A stretch of 46,482 bases of DNA from a virus. The stretch covers positions 1-46,482 of the IMG/VR virus record IMGVR_UViG_3300020171_000049; one strand, written 5' to 3'. Under the pieces are notes generated by a model. It ran no database searches. It worked only from the letters and a program-made list of their open reading frames with translations, and was not told the DNA's origin. This document shows positions 15,468 to 21,652 of this stretch, piece after piece (position 1 is the stretch's first letter; each line of letters starts with the position of its first letter). The position numbers and the translations under genes were made by a program.

Positions 15468-16529
15468 TTAGGCGTCGACCAGCCTCGCATAGAGGGTTCT
15501 CCAGGCTCGTTCGGCTGTGGCTGGGACCACTCCGTTGCCGAGGAGTCTGAGTTCGTCAACACGATTGTCACTGGAGCAGTACAGCTCGGCATCGTCCAAC
15601 CAACCGGCAGGCCCATCAGAGTCTCGACCCATCGGGGGTTGAGTTTTCCCCCTACTTGATTCGCCACCGTCTTCGTCCCACCTGTCTGTCGCCCCTCTTC
15701 CCTCAACCGGACCATTCGTTTGTCTGCTGTCTCCTTCGACTCTGAGATAGCTGATGCTCTGGGCGTCATCCAATCCTCTTGTGACTCTCGGCGGCTCCCA
15801 TTCGTGCTGGTCTTCGCCTGGTCGGGAGGGCCATGCAAATGCACCGCTGTTCCCAGCGGTGGCGAGTTGCGCTCCGCTTGGCTGCCCATCTCCGAGTTCT
15901 TTGACTCGTTGACCGAGATTGTAGGCCAGTTCTTGACTTCCTCTCCTAGAATTTTCCCCCCCGTACCCGGTTTTCTGCTCCCTGGATTCCCAGCTCTCAT
16001 CGTGGGCCAAGATAAACACTCGCTTCCGCTGGTGAGGTGCGCCGACTTCAGCCGCGCTGAATACTCCCCACGTTGTTCTGTAACCGTCTTCTTCCAGATC
16101 GCTGAGGACTGTGGAGAGTCCAAGCGAGATATGTCCCTCGACGTTCTCGAAGAAGCAGAAGGTTGGCCGCATGGCTCGGACGGTTTCTCGGATGAATGGC
16201 CAGAGGTGGCGAGGGTCGTCGGTCCCTGCCCGTTTTCCTGCGGCACTGAAGGGCTGGCAGGGGTATCCGGCCACAAGGAGGTCCACTTTGCCGTGAAACT
16301 CTTTTGCAGGGAAGGTTTTAAGATCCGTCCAGACAGGTGCTGCGTCCAGGAGTCCCGCTTCCATTTTAGCAACCAGGTTCGCTGTTGCGAAGGCTTCGAT
16401 CTCACAAAGAGCGAGGAGGCGCAGATCTCGGATTGCTCGGTCAAGTCCGAGATGTATGCCCGCATATCCTGCACAAAATTCAACGGCTGTGAAGGGTCTG
16501 GGCTGGTCAAGTTCTTCGGGATTATCCAC
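15468..16529 (-). CDS. C5-cytosine DNA methyltransferase
   Basis: This 353-aa protein has motif I FCAGYAGIHLGLD (18-30), motif IV GYPCQPFSAAGKR with catalytic Cys91, motif VI FENVEG (127-132), motif VIII QRKRVFILA (167-175) and motif X LLGNGVVP near residue 331. The target-recognition part lies between VIII and X. It transfers methyl groups to cytosine in a specific DNA sequence, probably protecting phage DNA from host restriction; no cognate endonuclease is nearby. The start is a GTG with AAGGAGG 7 bases upstream. A second GTG two bases earlier opens the alternative frame that covers this gene. Confidence 0.93.
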   Translation of the reverse strand: MDNPEELDQPRPFTAVEFCAGYAGIHLGLDRAIRDLRLLALCEIEAFATANLVAKMEAGLLDAAPVWTDLKTFPAKEFHGKVDLLVAGYPCQPFSAAGKRAGTDDPRHLWPFIRETVRAMRPTFCFFENVEGHISLGLSTVLSDLEEDGYRTTWGVFSAAEVGAPHQRKRVFILAHDESWESREQKTGYGGENSRRGSQELAYNLGQRVKELGDGQPSGAQLATAGNSGAFAWPSRPGEDQHEWEPPRVTRGLDDAQSISYLRVEGDSRQTNGPVEGRGATDRWDEDGGESSRGKTQPPMGRDSDGPAGWLDDAELYCSSDNRVDELRLLGNGVVPATAERAWRTLYARLVDA

Positions 16530-16543
16530 ACTCTGTTTCCTCC

Positions 16544-18619
16544 TTATTTCACGTATCTCTTGTCGGTCCCGCCCTCGGACGCCAGGGGCAGCGACGGAGC
16601 CCAGGCAGGGGCTTGAGCCATGAGTTTCTGCATCAGGGCAAAGTCAGCTTCGGAGCGCGACTCATCGGAGCAGGCGACTACTTCGTCGTGGACCTGAAGG
16701 GCGAGCTTGAGTCCTGCGCGGGTGATCTTGTTCATGGCGTCGGTAATAACGATCCGGGCCAAACTCTGAGTCAAATTCTCGCAAATCAAACCGCCGTACA
16801 GCTTGCTGCGCTCGATCCTGCGCCCTTTGCGCTTGGTCAGGGACCACTCACCCCCGTCGTGCTGCTTGAGTCCGTTGTACTGCATCGTCAGGCCGTTGGG
16901 CATAACGATACCGCCAGGGACAACCTTCAGCGACGGCTCGATGCCGACCGTATAGTTCCAGTCCTCATCTGCTGCCAGAGCGGGGATGATGCCGTGGCAG
17001 GCTCTCCACAACCGCACAATGGCTTGGTTGGTGCTGCGGTAGCGGTCGATGATCTCTTTGGCGCAGGCGCAGTGGATCAGGTGCTCATCTTCGGTCAGGT
17101 TCGACGGTTTCGAGTCCAGGGCTTTAGCATAGTGCCGGCTGGTGAAACTGTCAAGGGATATACACAATGCGTTTGCGACTTCTTGATCGAAGAGCACTCC
17201 CTCGTTGCCGAGCATGCCGATGCGCACCATCTGGGAAAACTTCGACCAGCCGAGCCCGTATCCTGCCCCGAGTACGACGGCCTTGCCCAAGAACCGCTTC
17301 TCCTTGTCTCGCTTTGTGACCGGCGCCCCGAAGATCTGGGCGGCCATCTCGCAGTAGACATCCTTGCCCTGAGCAAACTGCTCGACCAGCCGGGTTTCTC
17401 CGGCCAGCACCGCCAGCACTCGCGCCTCGATCTGGGACAAGTCGCTGATGACCAGGTCCTTGCCGGGAGGGGCCATGATCGCGGTGCGCAGCCGGGAGCC
17501 GCGGGTGAAGTTCTGCGGGTTGACTTTGTCCCCGCCGCCGTAGCGGAAGGTCGTTGCGGCACAGTAGGTCAGGTAGACCGGCCAGGCGCCGCGCCCGGAG
17601 ATGCCGAGCATCCGCCCTGCCCTGGTTTCGTTGATGGTGCTCTTGACCCCCATGCGAGCCTCGACAACCGCCTGCACTGCCGGGTCGAAGTGGTCGAGCA
17701 GCAGCTTAAACTCCTCGTCAGACTTGCCCATTGCGTAGGTCCACGGGTAGAGGTCTTTCTCCTGCTTGAAGGCAATCTTTTGCTCCGGCGTGTGCAGCCG
17801 GTTGGCCCGGAACGAAGGCAAGATGCCGGCGGGGGGATCTCCGACCAGGTCAGGGTTGACGCGCCCGTCCTTGACTTTGGAGGGGCTGAGTTTCTTCGGC
17901 GGGTCGATGCCGAGGGACATCAGCAGCTCTGCGAACTTATCGTTGCTCATCAGGGTGTCTTTGTCGTGGGCGATCTTCTCCAGCAGTTCGGCCTTGCGCA
18001 GCTTCTCCGCCTCGATCTCTTCGACCAGCAGGGGAGCGTCCAACAGCAGTTCAGGTTCGGTAAACATGCGGATGGTGGTGTCGATCAGCCGCAGCTCGGA
18101 GGCAGGCACCAGGGGGAGCATTTTGGCGAAGGCACCGGCCAGGATATCAACGTCGTTGATGCAGTAGGCTCCCAGACTTCTCTGCTGCGCCTCGGTCAGT
18201 TCCCAGAGGTCCTTGACGCTTTCGAGTTCAAAACCTTTCGCCGGTAGCCCGAGATGCTTCGCCATATTGCCGAGGCTTGCCGACTCGTGCGGGTAGAGGG
18301 CTCTGGCCATGCTCAGGGTGCAGCCCCAGAACTTAGGCCGAATGCCGGCTCTCCAAGCCAGGATCGCTCCGTCGAAGTGGGTATGGTGGCAGACAACCCA
18401 TGAGTCGTGCCAAGGGTGGGTCTTGATGAAATTGAGAATATCGGCCCGCTTATGCAGGTAGACCGTCGGACCCGCGCCGATCTTCACCCCCAGACCGTGG
18501 ATCTTGAACAGAGGGTGGCGGATATACTCCTCGGTTGTCAGCTTCGAAAGAGTGATACTCTCCCCGGTGGCCGGGTGCTTGCCGTAAGCTGTTTCGAAGT
18601 CCAGCAGGGTCAAAATCAT
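16544..18619 (-). CDS. DNA polymerase, family A
   Basis: In this 691-aa protein the N-terminal 3'-5' exonuclease has DFET (7-10), HTHFD (79-83) and YCINDVD (152-158). The polymerase domain has motif A LVISDLSQIEAR (389-400), motif B KRFLGKAVVLGAGYG (441-455) and motif C VHDEV (643-647). No 5'-3' exonuclease domain is present, as in T7-type replicative enzymes. It should replicate the phage genome with the primase-helicase encoded further along the same operon. AGGAG lies about 11 bases before the ATG. The cassette array ends just upstream of this gene. Confidence 0.95.
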   Translation of the reverse strand: MILTLLDFETAYGKHPATGESITLSKLTTEEYIRHPLFKIHGLGVKIGAGPTVYLHKRADILNFIKTHPWHDSWVVCHHTHFDGAILAWRAGIRPKFWGCTLSMARALYPHESASLGNMAKHLGLPAKGFELESVKDLWELTEAQQRSLGAYCINDVDILAGAFAKMLPLVPASELRLIDTTIRMFTEPELLLDAPLLVEEIEAEKLRKAELLEKIAHDKDTLMSNDKFAELLMSLGIDPPKKLSPSKVKDGRVNPDLVGDPPAGILPSFRANRLHTPEQKIAFKQEKDLYPWTYAMGKSDEEFKLLLDHFDPAVQAVVEARMGVKSTINETRAGRMLGISGRGAWPVYLTYCAATTFRYGGGDKVNPQNFTRGSRLRTAIMAPPGKDLVISDLSQIEARVLAVLAGETRLVEQFAQGKDVYCEMAAQIFGAPVTKRDKEKRFLGKAVVLGAGYGLGWSKFSQMVRIGMLGNEGVLFDQEVANALCISLDSFTSRHYAKALDSKPSNLTEDEHLIHCACAKEIIDRYRSTNQAIVRLWRACHGIIPALAADEDWNYTVGIEPSLKVVPGGIVMPNGLTMQYNGLKQHDGGEWSLTKRKGRRIERSKLYGGLICENLTQSLARIVITDAMNKITRAGLKLALQVHDEVVACSDESRSEADFALMQKLMAQAPAWAPSLPLASEGGTDKRYVK

Positions 18620-18642
18620 TGGTTTTTAGTCTCCTGGGATAG

Positions 18643-18686
18643 ATGGAATTAGCAGATATGCCAATTCCATATAATACCTGTTATAT
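18643..18686 (-). repeat. Terminal, incomplete attC (attC0)
   Basis: Downstream of cassette A the R'' core ATATAAC (18686-18680, minus strand, containing the TAA stop) is followed by the inverted pair ATGGAATT/AATTCCAT (18663-18670 and 18643-18650). The expected closing GTTRRRY core is missing; the sequence runs into the polymerase leader. This looks like the last attC of the array with its R' lost at the junction with phage DNA. Confidence 0.55.
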
Positions 18687-18965
18687 TGCTTGTGCGTTTA
18701 TACAGGCATTATGGGCCTGATCTAAACAAATAGCATCAACACACTCGCCGTCTTCATTGTAGATAGCGTTTTCGTTGGCGGTACTACACCGCGCTAGCGA
18801 TATAACTGCTTCCGCGCAAGCATGGCGTGTATCTCGATCTTGGTATTTAAGCAACAGAACAATTTGCTGCTTTATTTTGTCGGCGTCTCTTGCGTCAAGC
18901 CGAACACCTTTGGTTATTGATAATGTCTTGATAAATTCTTCCGCCTTCTGTTCTGCTGTTTTCAT
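18681..18965 (-). CDS. Cassette A: small hypothetical protein
   Basis: The 94-aa reading starts at MKTAEQKAEEF, because GAAGGAGAT lies just before this ATG; a longer frame without a ribosome-binding site runs 12 codons into attC1. The protein is helical with repeated Ala and Cys (DRDTRHACAEAVISLARC), a pattern often seen in uncharacterised phage and bacterial small proteins. Its stop lies inside the R'' core of attC0 and its leader begins with the matching R' core. The function is unknown. Confidence 0.65.
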   Translation of the reverse strand: MKTAEQKAEEFIKTLSITKGVRLDARDADKIKQQIVLLLKYQDRDTRHACAEAVISLARCSTANENAIYNEDGECVDAICLDQAHNACINAQAI

Positions 18966-18992
18966 CCATATCTCCTTCGCGTGGGGGGGGCA

Positions 18993-19093
18993 ATATAACA
19001 ATTAGCCAAGCGGAAAGTTCACCTCATCAGCGCCCCGTATGGCTCTCAGCGTCTCGACCGCTAGCCTGCTTCCGCATGGCATGGCCGTTAGGG
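18993..19093 (-). repeat. attC-like site 1
   Basis: On the coding strand this has R'' CCCTAAC, then GGCCATG, L'' ATGCGGAAG, a 55-bp centre, L' CTTTCCGCTTG and R' GTTATAT. The GCGGAA/TTCCGC pair provides the inner stem. It separates cassette B (upstream) from cassette A. Confidence 0.8.
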
Positions 19094-19095
19094 CG

Positions 19096-19311
19096 CTAAA
19101 CTCGCACTATGCTAGGGTGAGACTCCAAAATAAGACAGGGCACTTGTACCGGCTCATTGCCATGCACATCAAGTGGAAGTAGTTCGTATGTCCCCTCTTG
19201 TTTCGTGCCCCCCAAGTGTTCACCAATAACCTTCCAACAGCGGAACCCTCCGCAGGTAGGATAATGATGCATCCGAATAACGTCACCAATCGCAAATCGT
19301 TGAATTTCCAT
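19096..19311 (-). CDS. Cassette B: small hypothetical protein
   Basis: This 71-aa protein starts FAIGDVIRMHHYPTCGGFRCWKV after a short lead, a pattern reminiscent of small beta-barrel proteins that begin 'F.vGD.V.l' (such as YodC-like proteins), but I cannot assign it firmly. GGGAGG lies 6 bases before the ATG. Its stop abuts the R'' core of attC1 (CCCTAAC), and its leading core GTTAGGG is the exact complement, so gene plus site form one complete cassette. Confidence 0.6.
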   Translation of the reverse strand: MEIQRFAIGDVIRMHHYPTCGGFRCWKVIGEHLGGTKQEGTYELLPLDVHGNEPVQVPCLILESHPSIVRV

Positions 19312-19327
19312 CCTTCTACCTCCCGCA

Positions 19328-19431
19328 CCCTAACCACTAAATGAGCCGGAAGGGTCAAGTGTGGGTGGTGCGCTGAAAAGTGTTTTAGTTCTCGGTCAGT
19401 CTACGCCTCCGGCTATCATGGGCCGTTATAA
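19328..19431 (-). repeat. attC-like site 2
   Basis: On the coding strand this has R'' TTATAAC, then GGCCCATG, L'' TAGCCGGAGG, L' CCTTCCGGCTC and R' GTTAGGG. AGCCGGA/TCCGGCT forms a 7-bp inner stem. It separates cassettes C and B. Confidence 0.8.
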
Positions 19432-19433
19432 CG

Positions 19434-19637
19434 CTACCCAAAGAAGGCGAAGACAAGCCGCTCAAAGAAATTCATTCCTTGCGGTTTCTGTGGCTTCCTG
19501 GCTCTCCTGCCTTCGCGATAACCTTCCATGTAATACTTCATCTTGGGGTGTGCATACCACCGCACATCCAGGCCGAGAAGCCCATCATCAATCCCCATCT
19601 GGTATGCAGAAAACTTCTTCTGGCTTGTCTTGCTCAT
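19434..19637 (-). CDS. Cassette C: small basic hypothetical protein
   Basis: The 67-aa reading starts at MSKTSQKKF, with GGAGGCTC upstream just after the R' core; the open frame continues further upstream only through the attC site. It is basic, with YMEGYREGRRARKPQKP followed by a hydrophobic end (FFERLVFAFFG). No family was recognised. Its leading core GTTATAACGC and trailing core GCGTTATAAC are perfectly complementary over 10 bases. Confidence 0.6.
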   Translation of the reverse strand: MSKTSQKKFSAYQMGIDDGLLGLDVRWYAHPKMKYYMEGYREGRRARKPQKPQGMNFFERLVFAFFG

Positions 19638-19654
19638 ATCTTTGAGCCTCCGCG

Positions 19655-19756
19655 TTATAACAATCGGGTTAGCGGAAGGGCGACTCAGCCCAGGTCCGCG
19701 AGAAATGTGTGCAGTTTGCAGTGGTATCGGCCTCCGCAAACCCTTGGCCGTTAGCC
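19655..19756 (-). repeat. attC-like site 3
   Basis: On the coding strand this has R'' GGCTAAC (stop codon TAA inside), then GGCCAAG, L'' GTTTGCGGAGG, L' CCTTCCGCTAAC and R' GTTATAA. The last ~55 bp, including L' and R', are nearly identical to the same part of attC site 6, showing that the two sites share recent ancestry. Confidence 0.85.
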
Positions 19757-19939
19757 TGCAAAAATTAAGTCGGCTTCGGTGCGATCATTTACCGACAATT
19801 CTGTGTAGTGCGACCAACCGGAGTACGTGTTGAACCAGTCGCACATTCTTGTTTTTCCGTAGCAGCGCATACATGATTTCGGGTCAACTCCGTTACAATT
19901 CGGGCACCCGCGCTTTTTTGATCGTTTCAGTATTTCCAT
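19751..19939 (-). CDS. Cassette D: small zinc-finger-like protein
   Basis: The 62-aa reading starts at MEILKRSKKRG. It contains CPNCNG...CMRCYG followed by a further Cys, a DnaJ-type zinc-ribbon-like pattern, and a short aromatic segment (WFNTYSGWSHY). The ribosome-binding site is weak (GGGGG 6 bases upstream). The TAA stop is part of the R'' core of attC3; the leading core GTTAGCC complements it exactly. Confidence 0.6.
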   Translation of the reverse strand: MEILKRSKKRGCPNCNGVDPKSCMRCYGKTRMCDWFNTYSGWSHYTELSVNDRTEADLIFAG

Positions 19940-19954
19940 AAAACCCCCAAAACC

Positions 19955-20059
19955 GGCTAACAATAAGTTGCAGTGGACTGGTTGACTCGTCTGCTTGTTC
20001 TTACGGGTCGGTGCTGTTTGGTTCTTCCCAGCACAGCCACTGACCCCAGGTCGTTAGCC
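19955..20059 (-). repeat. attC-like site 4
   Basis: On the coding strand this has R'' CGGCTAAC (stop codon inside), L'' GTCAGTGGC, L' GTCCACTGC and R' GTTAGCCG. Outer cores are complementary over 8 bases and the inner stem is CAGTGG/CCACTG. It separates cassettes E and D. Confidence 0.8.
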
Positions 20060-20293
20060 GCCGCATTCCTTGAGCCTACGTTGCCATACCTCCACCTGTT
20101 CCAATAACACCTCCGGCAGGTTGCCTCGTTCAATGTTCACGAAAAGGGTCGCTATAATTTCACCGGCCAGCCGCCTGCCTTCTTCCGCTTTTGAAACTTC
20201 GGCGGCTAACCCAGCGCTCAACTCGGAATTGCTCCGCAATTCGCGAATGTTCGCGGCCTGCATCGCATCCCAGTGGTAATCCAAAAATGGCAT
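20054..20293 (-). CDS. Cassette E: small helical hypothetical protein
   Basis: This 79-aa protein is acidic and helical, with a likely coiled-coil (about residues 15-70, SELSAGLAAEVSKAEEGRRL...VWQRRLKE). GGAGGTGA lies 5 bases before the ATG. No family was recognised. The stop TAA is inside the R'' core of attC4. On its upstream side only a degenerate attC remnant remains, so the leading core cannot be checked. Confidence 0.65.
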   Translation of the reverse strand: MPFLDYHWDAMQAANIRELRSNSELSAGLAAEVSKAEEGRRLAGEIIATLFVNIERGNLPEVLLEQVEVWQRRLKECGG

Positions 20294-20302
20294 CTCTTAT
20301 CA

Positions 20303-20335
20303 CCTCCGCAATCCGGTTAGCTTAATCCGTTATAC
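20303..20335 (-). repeat. Degenerate attC-like site 5
   Basis: On the coding strand R'' GTATAAC (with the stop of cassette F) is followed by GGATTAAGCTAACCGGATTG, which resembles the L'-to-R' end of sites 3 and 6 (CGCTAACCTGATTG). The centre and the final R' core are missing. It is best explained as an attC that suffered an internal deletion. Confidence 0.55.
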
Positions 20336-20566
20336 GTCTTCTGCGGCGTTGAACGCTTCAAGCCATTCCTCACAGCGACCGCCTCTTTCAAGGGATTCCC
20401 AAAACGCGACATCTCCGTTCGCGTGAAGGCCAGCCACGCCGGAACTTTCATTGATAAGAGATCTGACTGCCGCTATCCCTTTTTTGATTATTGCGTTTTC
20501 TGCTTGTAATTTCTTGACTTCATCAAAAAGAGAAATATTTATTTCACCTTGCGTCATTGTTCCCAT
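20330..20566 (-). CDS. Cassette F: conserved small phage protein
   Basis: In this 78-aa protein the first half is a coiled-coil (LFDEVKKLQAENAIIKKGIAAVRSLI). The second half has the pattern LI-x-ES-x-GVAGLHxNGDVAxWexLxxGGRxExWLxxF, which I recognise as common among uncharacterised phage and prophage proteins. Finding it with an attC on each side indicates that a phage gene travels as a cassette. GGAG lies 9 bases before the ATG. The function is unknown. Confidence 0.7.
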   Translation of the reverse strand: MGTMTQGEINISLFDEVKKLQAENAIIKKGIAAVRSLINESSGVAGLHANGDVAFWESLERGGRCEEWLEAFNAAEDV

Positions 20567-20582
20567 TTTATAAATCTCCGCG

Positions 20583-20664
20583 TTATAACAATCAGGTTAG
20601 CGGAAGGGCGACTCAGCCCAGGTCCGCGAGCTTTATCTGGTTCCGCTTGTCATGGCTGTTAAGC
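20583..20664 (-). repeat. attC-like site 6 (first of the array)
   Basis: On the coding strand this has R'' GCTTAAC (containing the stop of the gene at 20659), L'' CAAGCGGAAC, L' CTTCCGCTAAC and R' GTTATAA. The inner stem is AGCGGAA/TTCCGCT. The upstream gene has no complementary leading core, so this site may mark where the array joined resident phage DNA. Confidence 0.8.
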
Positions 20665-20877
20665 CCCTCGCATCAGTTGATTATTATGCTTGTGAAATGT
20701 GTCAAACATCGGGTGTACGTCGTTCGCTCTGGCTTTGCACTCCCGGCAGTATTTGACCGGCATCCGCATCAGGCGGTCGTCAACCTCGGTCTGCACAGGA
20801 GTCCTGCAGAGCTTGCATGGGATCATGACGCGAATCAGTTTCCAGCCTGGGTCGTAGTCAGCTTCGATCTCTTGCAT
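20659..20877 (-). CDS. Small zinc-ribbon-like protein at the array boundary
   Basis: This 72-aa protein has CKLCRTPV and YCRECKARA, giving a four-cysteine zinc site, followed by a His/Asn-rich C-terminus. AAGGAGG precedes the ATG. Its TAA stop lies in the R'' core of attC site 6, but no matching core is found upstream, so it may be a resident phage gene whose end was joined to the array rather than a complete cassette. Confidence 0.65.
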   Translation of the reverse strand: MQEIEADYDPGWKLIRVMIPCKLCRTPVQTEVDDRLMRMPVKYCRECKARANDVHPMFDTFHKHNNQLMRGA

Positions 20878-20887
20878 CGGTTCCTCC

Positions 20888-21193
20888 TTAGTTCCAACCT
20901 CTTCGCCGTTTCAGAAAGTTGTACAGCAGTGGGGTAAATTCCTCTGGGCCCAGAACCTTCTCCAGTTTTTTGTGGTTGTAGGAGACGAATGGGCGCCAAA
21001 ACTCTTGGCGCTTGGCCCAGGTGATAAGGTTCCCCATGCCGTCCCAGGTGAAGAAATCTTCTGGGGCTTTGAATGACCGGCACTTGATGCATTGCATGGA
21101 CCCAAAGCCTTGCTGATAAGGGTAGTACTCATGCCAGCACTGCCCTTTTTTCTGAGTCAGGTATTTGTTGATCTCTTCTTTGGTCGGGCCCAT
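20888..21193 (-). CDS. Small phage protein with zinc-binding N-terminus
   Basis: This 101-aa protein has CWH and CIKC in its first half, a possible zinc site. It then has FFTWDGMGNLITWAKRQEFW, a Trp-rich segment I associate with small uncharacterised phage proteins. It ends in a basic RRRGWN. It starts two bases after the stop of the previous gene with a G-rich ribosome-binding site. The function is unknown. Confidence 0.65.
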   Translation of the reverse strand: MGPTKEEINKYLTQKKGQCWHEYYPYQQGFGSMQCIKCRSFKAPEDFFTWDGMGNLITWAKRQEFWRPFVSYNHKKLEKVLGPEEFTPLLYNFLKRRRGWN

Positions 21194-21194
21194 C

Positions 21195-21419
21195 TCATCC
21201 CCCCATCAGCTTCGTTTCGATTGCTTCCACGGTCTTCGGGCAAAGTACGTCCATCAGGTCGACTCTGGCGCCGGAGTGCTCATTGAGGAAGATCCCCGAG
21301 ATGTCAACGCCTGCGGGCTCCTCCGGGGTCTCCAGCGTGCCGGGATAGTGCCGGGTGGTTGAGTAGACGACCAGAAATTCAACGCCTTTGATGTCAATTT
21401 CAGCGGTTCGGACTCTCAT
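21195..21419 (-). CDS. Small conserved hypothetical protein
   Basis: The 74-aa reading starts at MRVRTAEIDI, with AGGAGG 10 bases upstream; an in-frame extension upstream lacks a ribosome-binding site. The sequence is a compact alpha/beta protein (IDIKGVEFLVVYSTTRHYPGT...VDLMDVLCPKTVEAIE). Similar short proteins are frequent in phage early regions, but their role is not known to me. Confidence 0.65.
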   Translation of the reverse strand: MRVRTAEIDIKGVEFLVVYSTTRHYPGTLETPEEPAGVDISGIFLNEHSGARVDLMDVLCPKTVEAIETKLMGG

Positions 21420-21436
21420 GGTCCTGGCCCTCCTTT

Positions 21437-21652
21437 TTAGTCGTTGAACTTCTCCCAAGCGTCGAGCAGCGGCAGTGCCTTCTGGCAGGTCGCCGCGCAG
21501 CTCAGAGACTCCTGGCACTTCTGGCAGGGGTTCTTTGCGTCTGCTGTGGCTCTTGTGTAGCTGCAGGAGCCGCAAACGTCCCAGAGGACAGGGGTCTCAT
21601 GCAGTATAGAGCGTTCGGAGCCCAGAGGGGCTTTACAGTGTGGGCAGGTCAT
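21437..21652 (-). CDS. Cysteine-rich zinc-ribbon protein
   Basis: The 71-aa reading starts at the ATG overlapping the upstream stop (TAATG). Cysteine pairs CPHC, CGSC, CQKC and two further Cys suggest two zinc sites. It lies between the pentapeptide protein and a small hypothetical protein in the leftward operon. The function is unknown. Confidence 0.65.
   Translation of the reverse strand: MTCPHCKAPLGSERSILHETPVLWDVCGSCSYTRATADAKNPCQKCQESLSCAATCQKALPLLDAWEKFND

Larger units (their letters stand above)
18637..20664 (-). mobile_element. Integron-like gene-cassette array lacking an integrase
   Basis: Six short genes, all on the minus strand, alternate with attC-like sites. Read on the coding strand each site has an R'' core (RYYYAAC type) containing or closely following the gene's stop, an L''/L' inverted pair (for example GCGGAA/TTCCGC or GCCGGA/TCCGGC), 80-105 bp total, and an R' core (GTTRRRY type) 10-30 bp before the next start. 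For cassettes A-D the leading R' is exactly complementary to the cassette's own trailing R'' (GTTATAT/ATATAAC, GTTAGGG/CCCTAAC, GTTATAACGC/GCGTTATAAC, GTTAGCC/GGCTAAC), as expected of formerly circular cassettes. No integrase gene lies in the window, so this resembles the clusters known as CALINs. Confidence 0.85.

Noticed and set aside
15380-16531. N-terminal extension of the RecB-like nuclease to 704 aa
   Set aside because: A strong AAGGAGG directly before the Met at 15379 and the complete methyltransferase on the same bases make the short start far more likely; the extension is kept only as a dual-coding finding.
18619-20900. Simple dispersed palindromes or terminators between small genes
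   Set aside because: The elements share outer cores that match cassette by cassette and contain the gene stops; this fits attC sites much better than terminators, and no U-runs follow.
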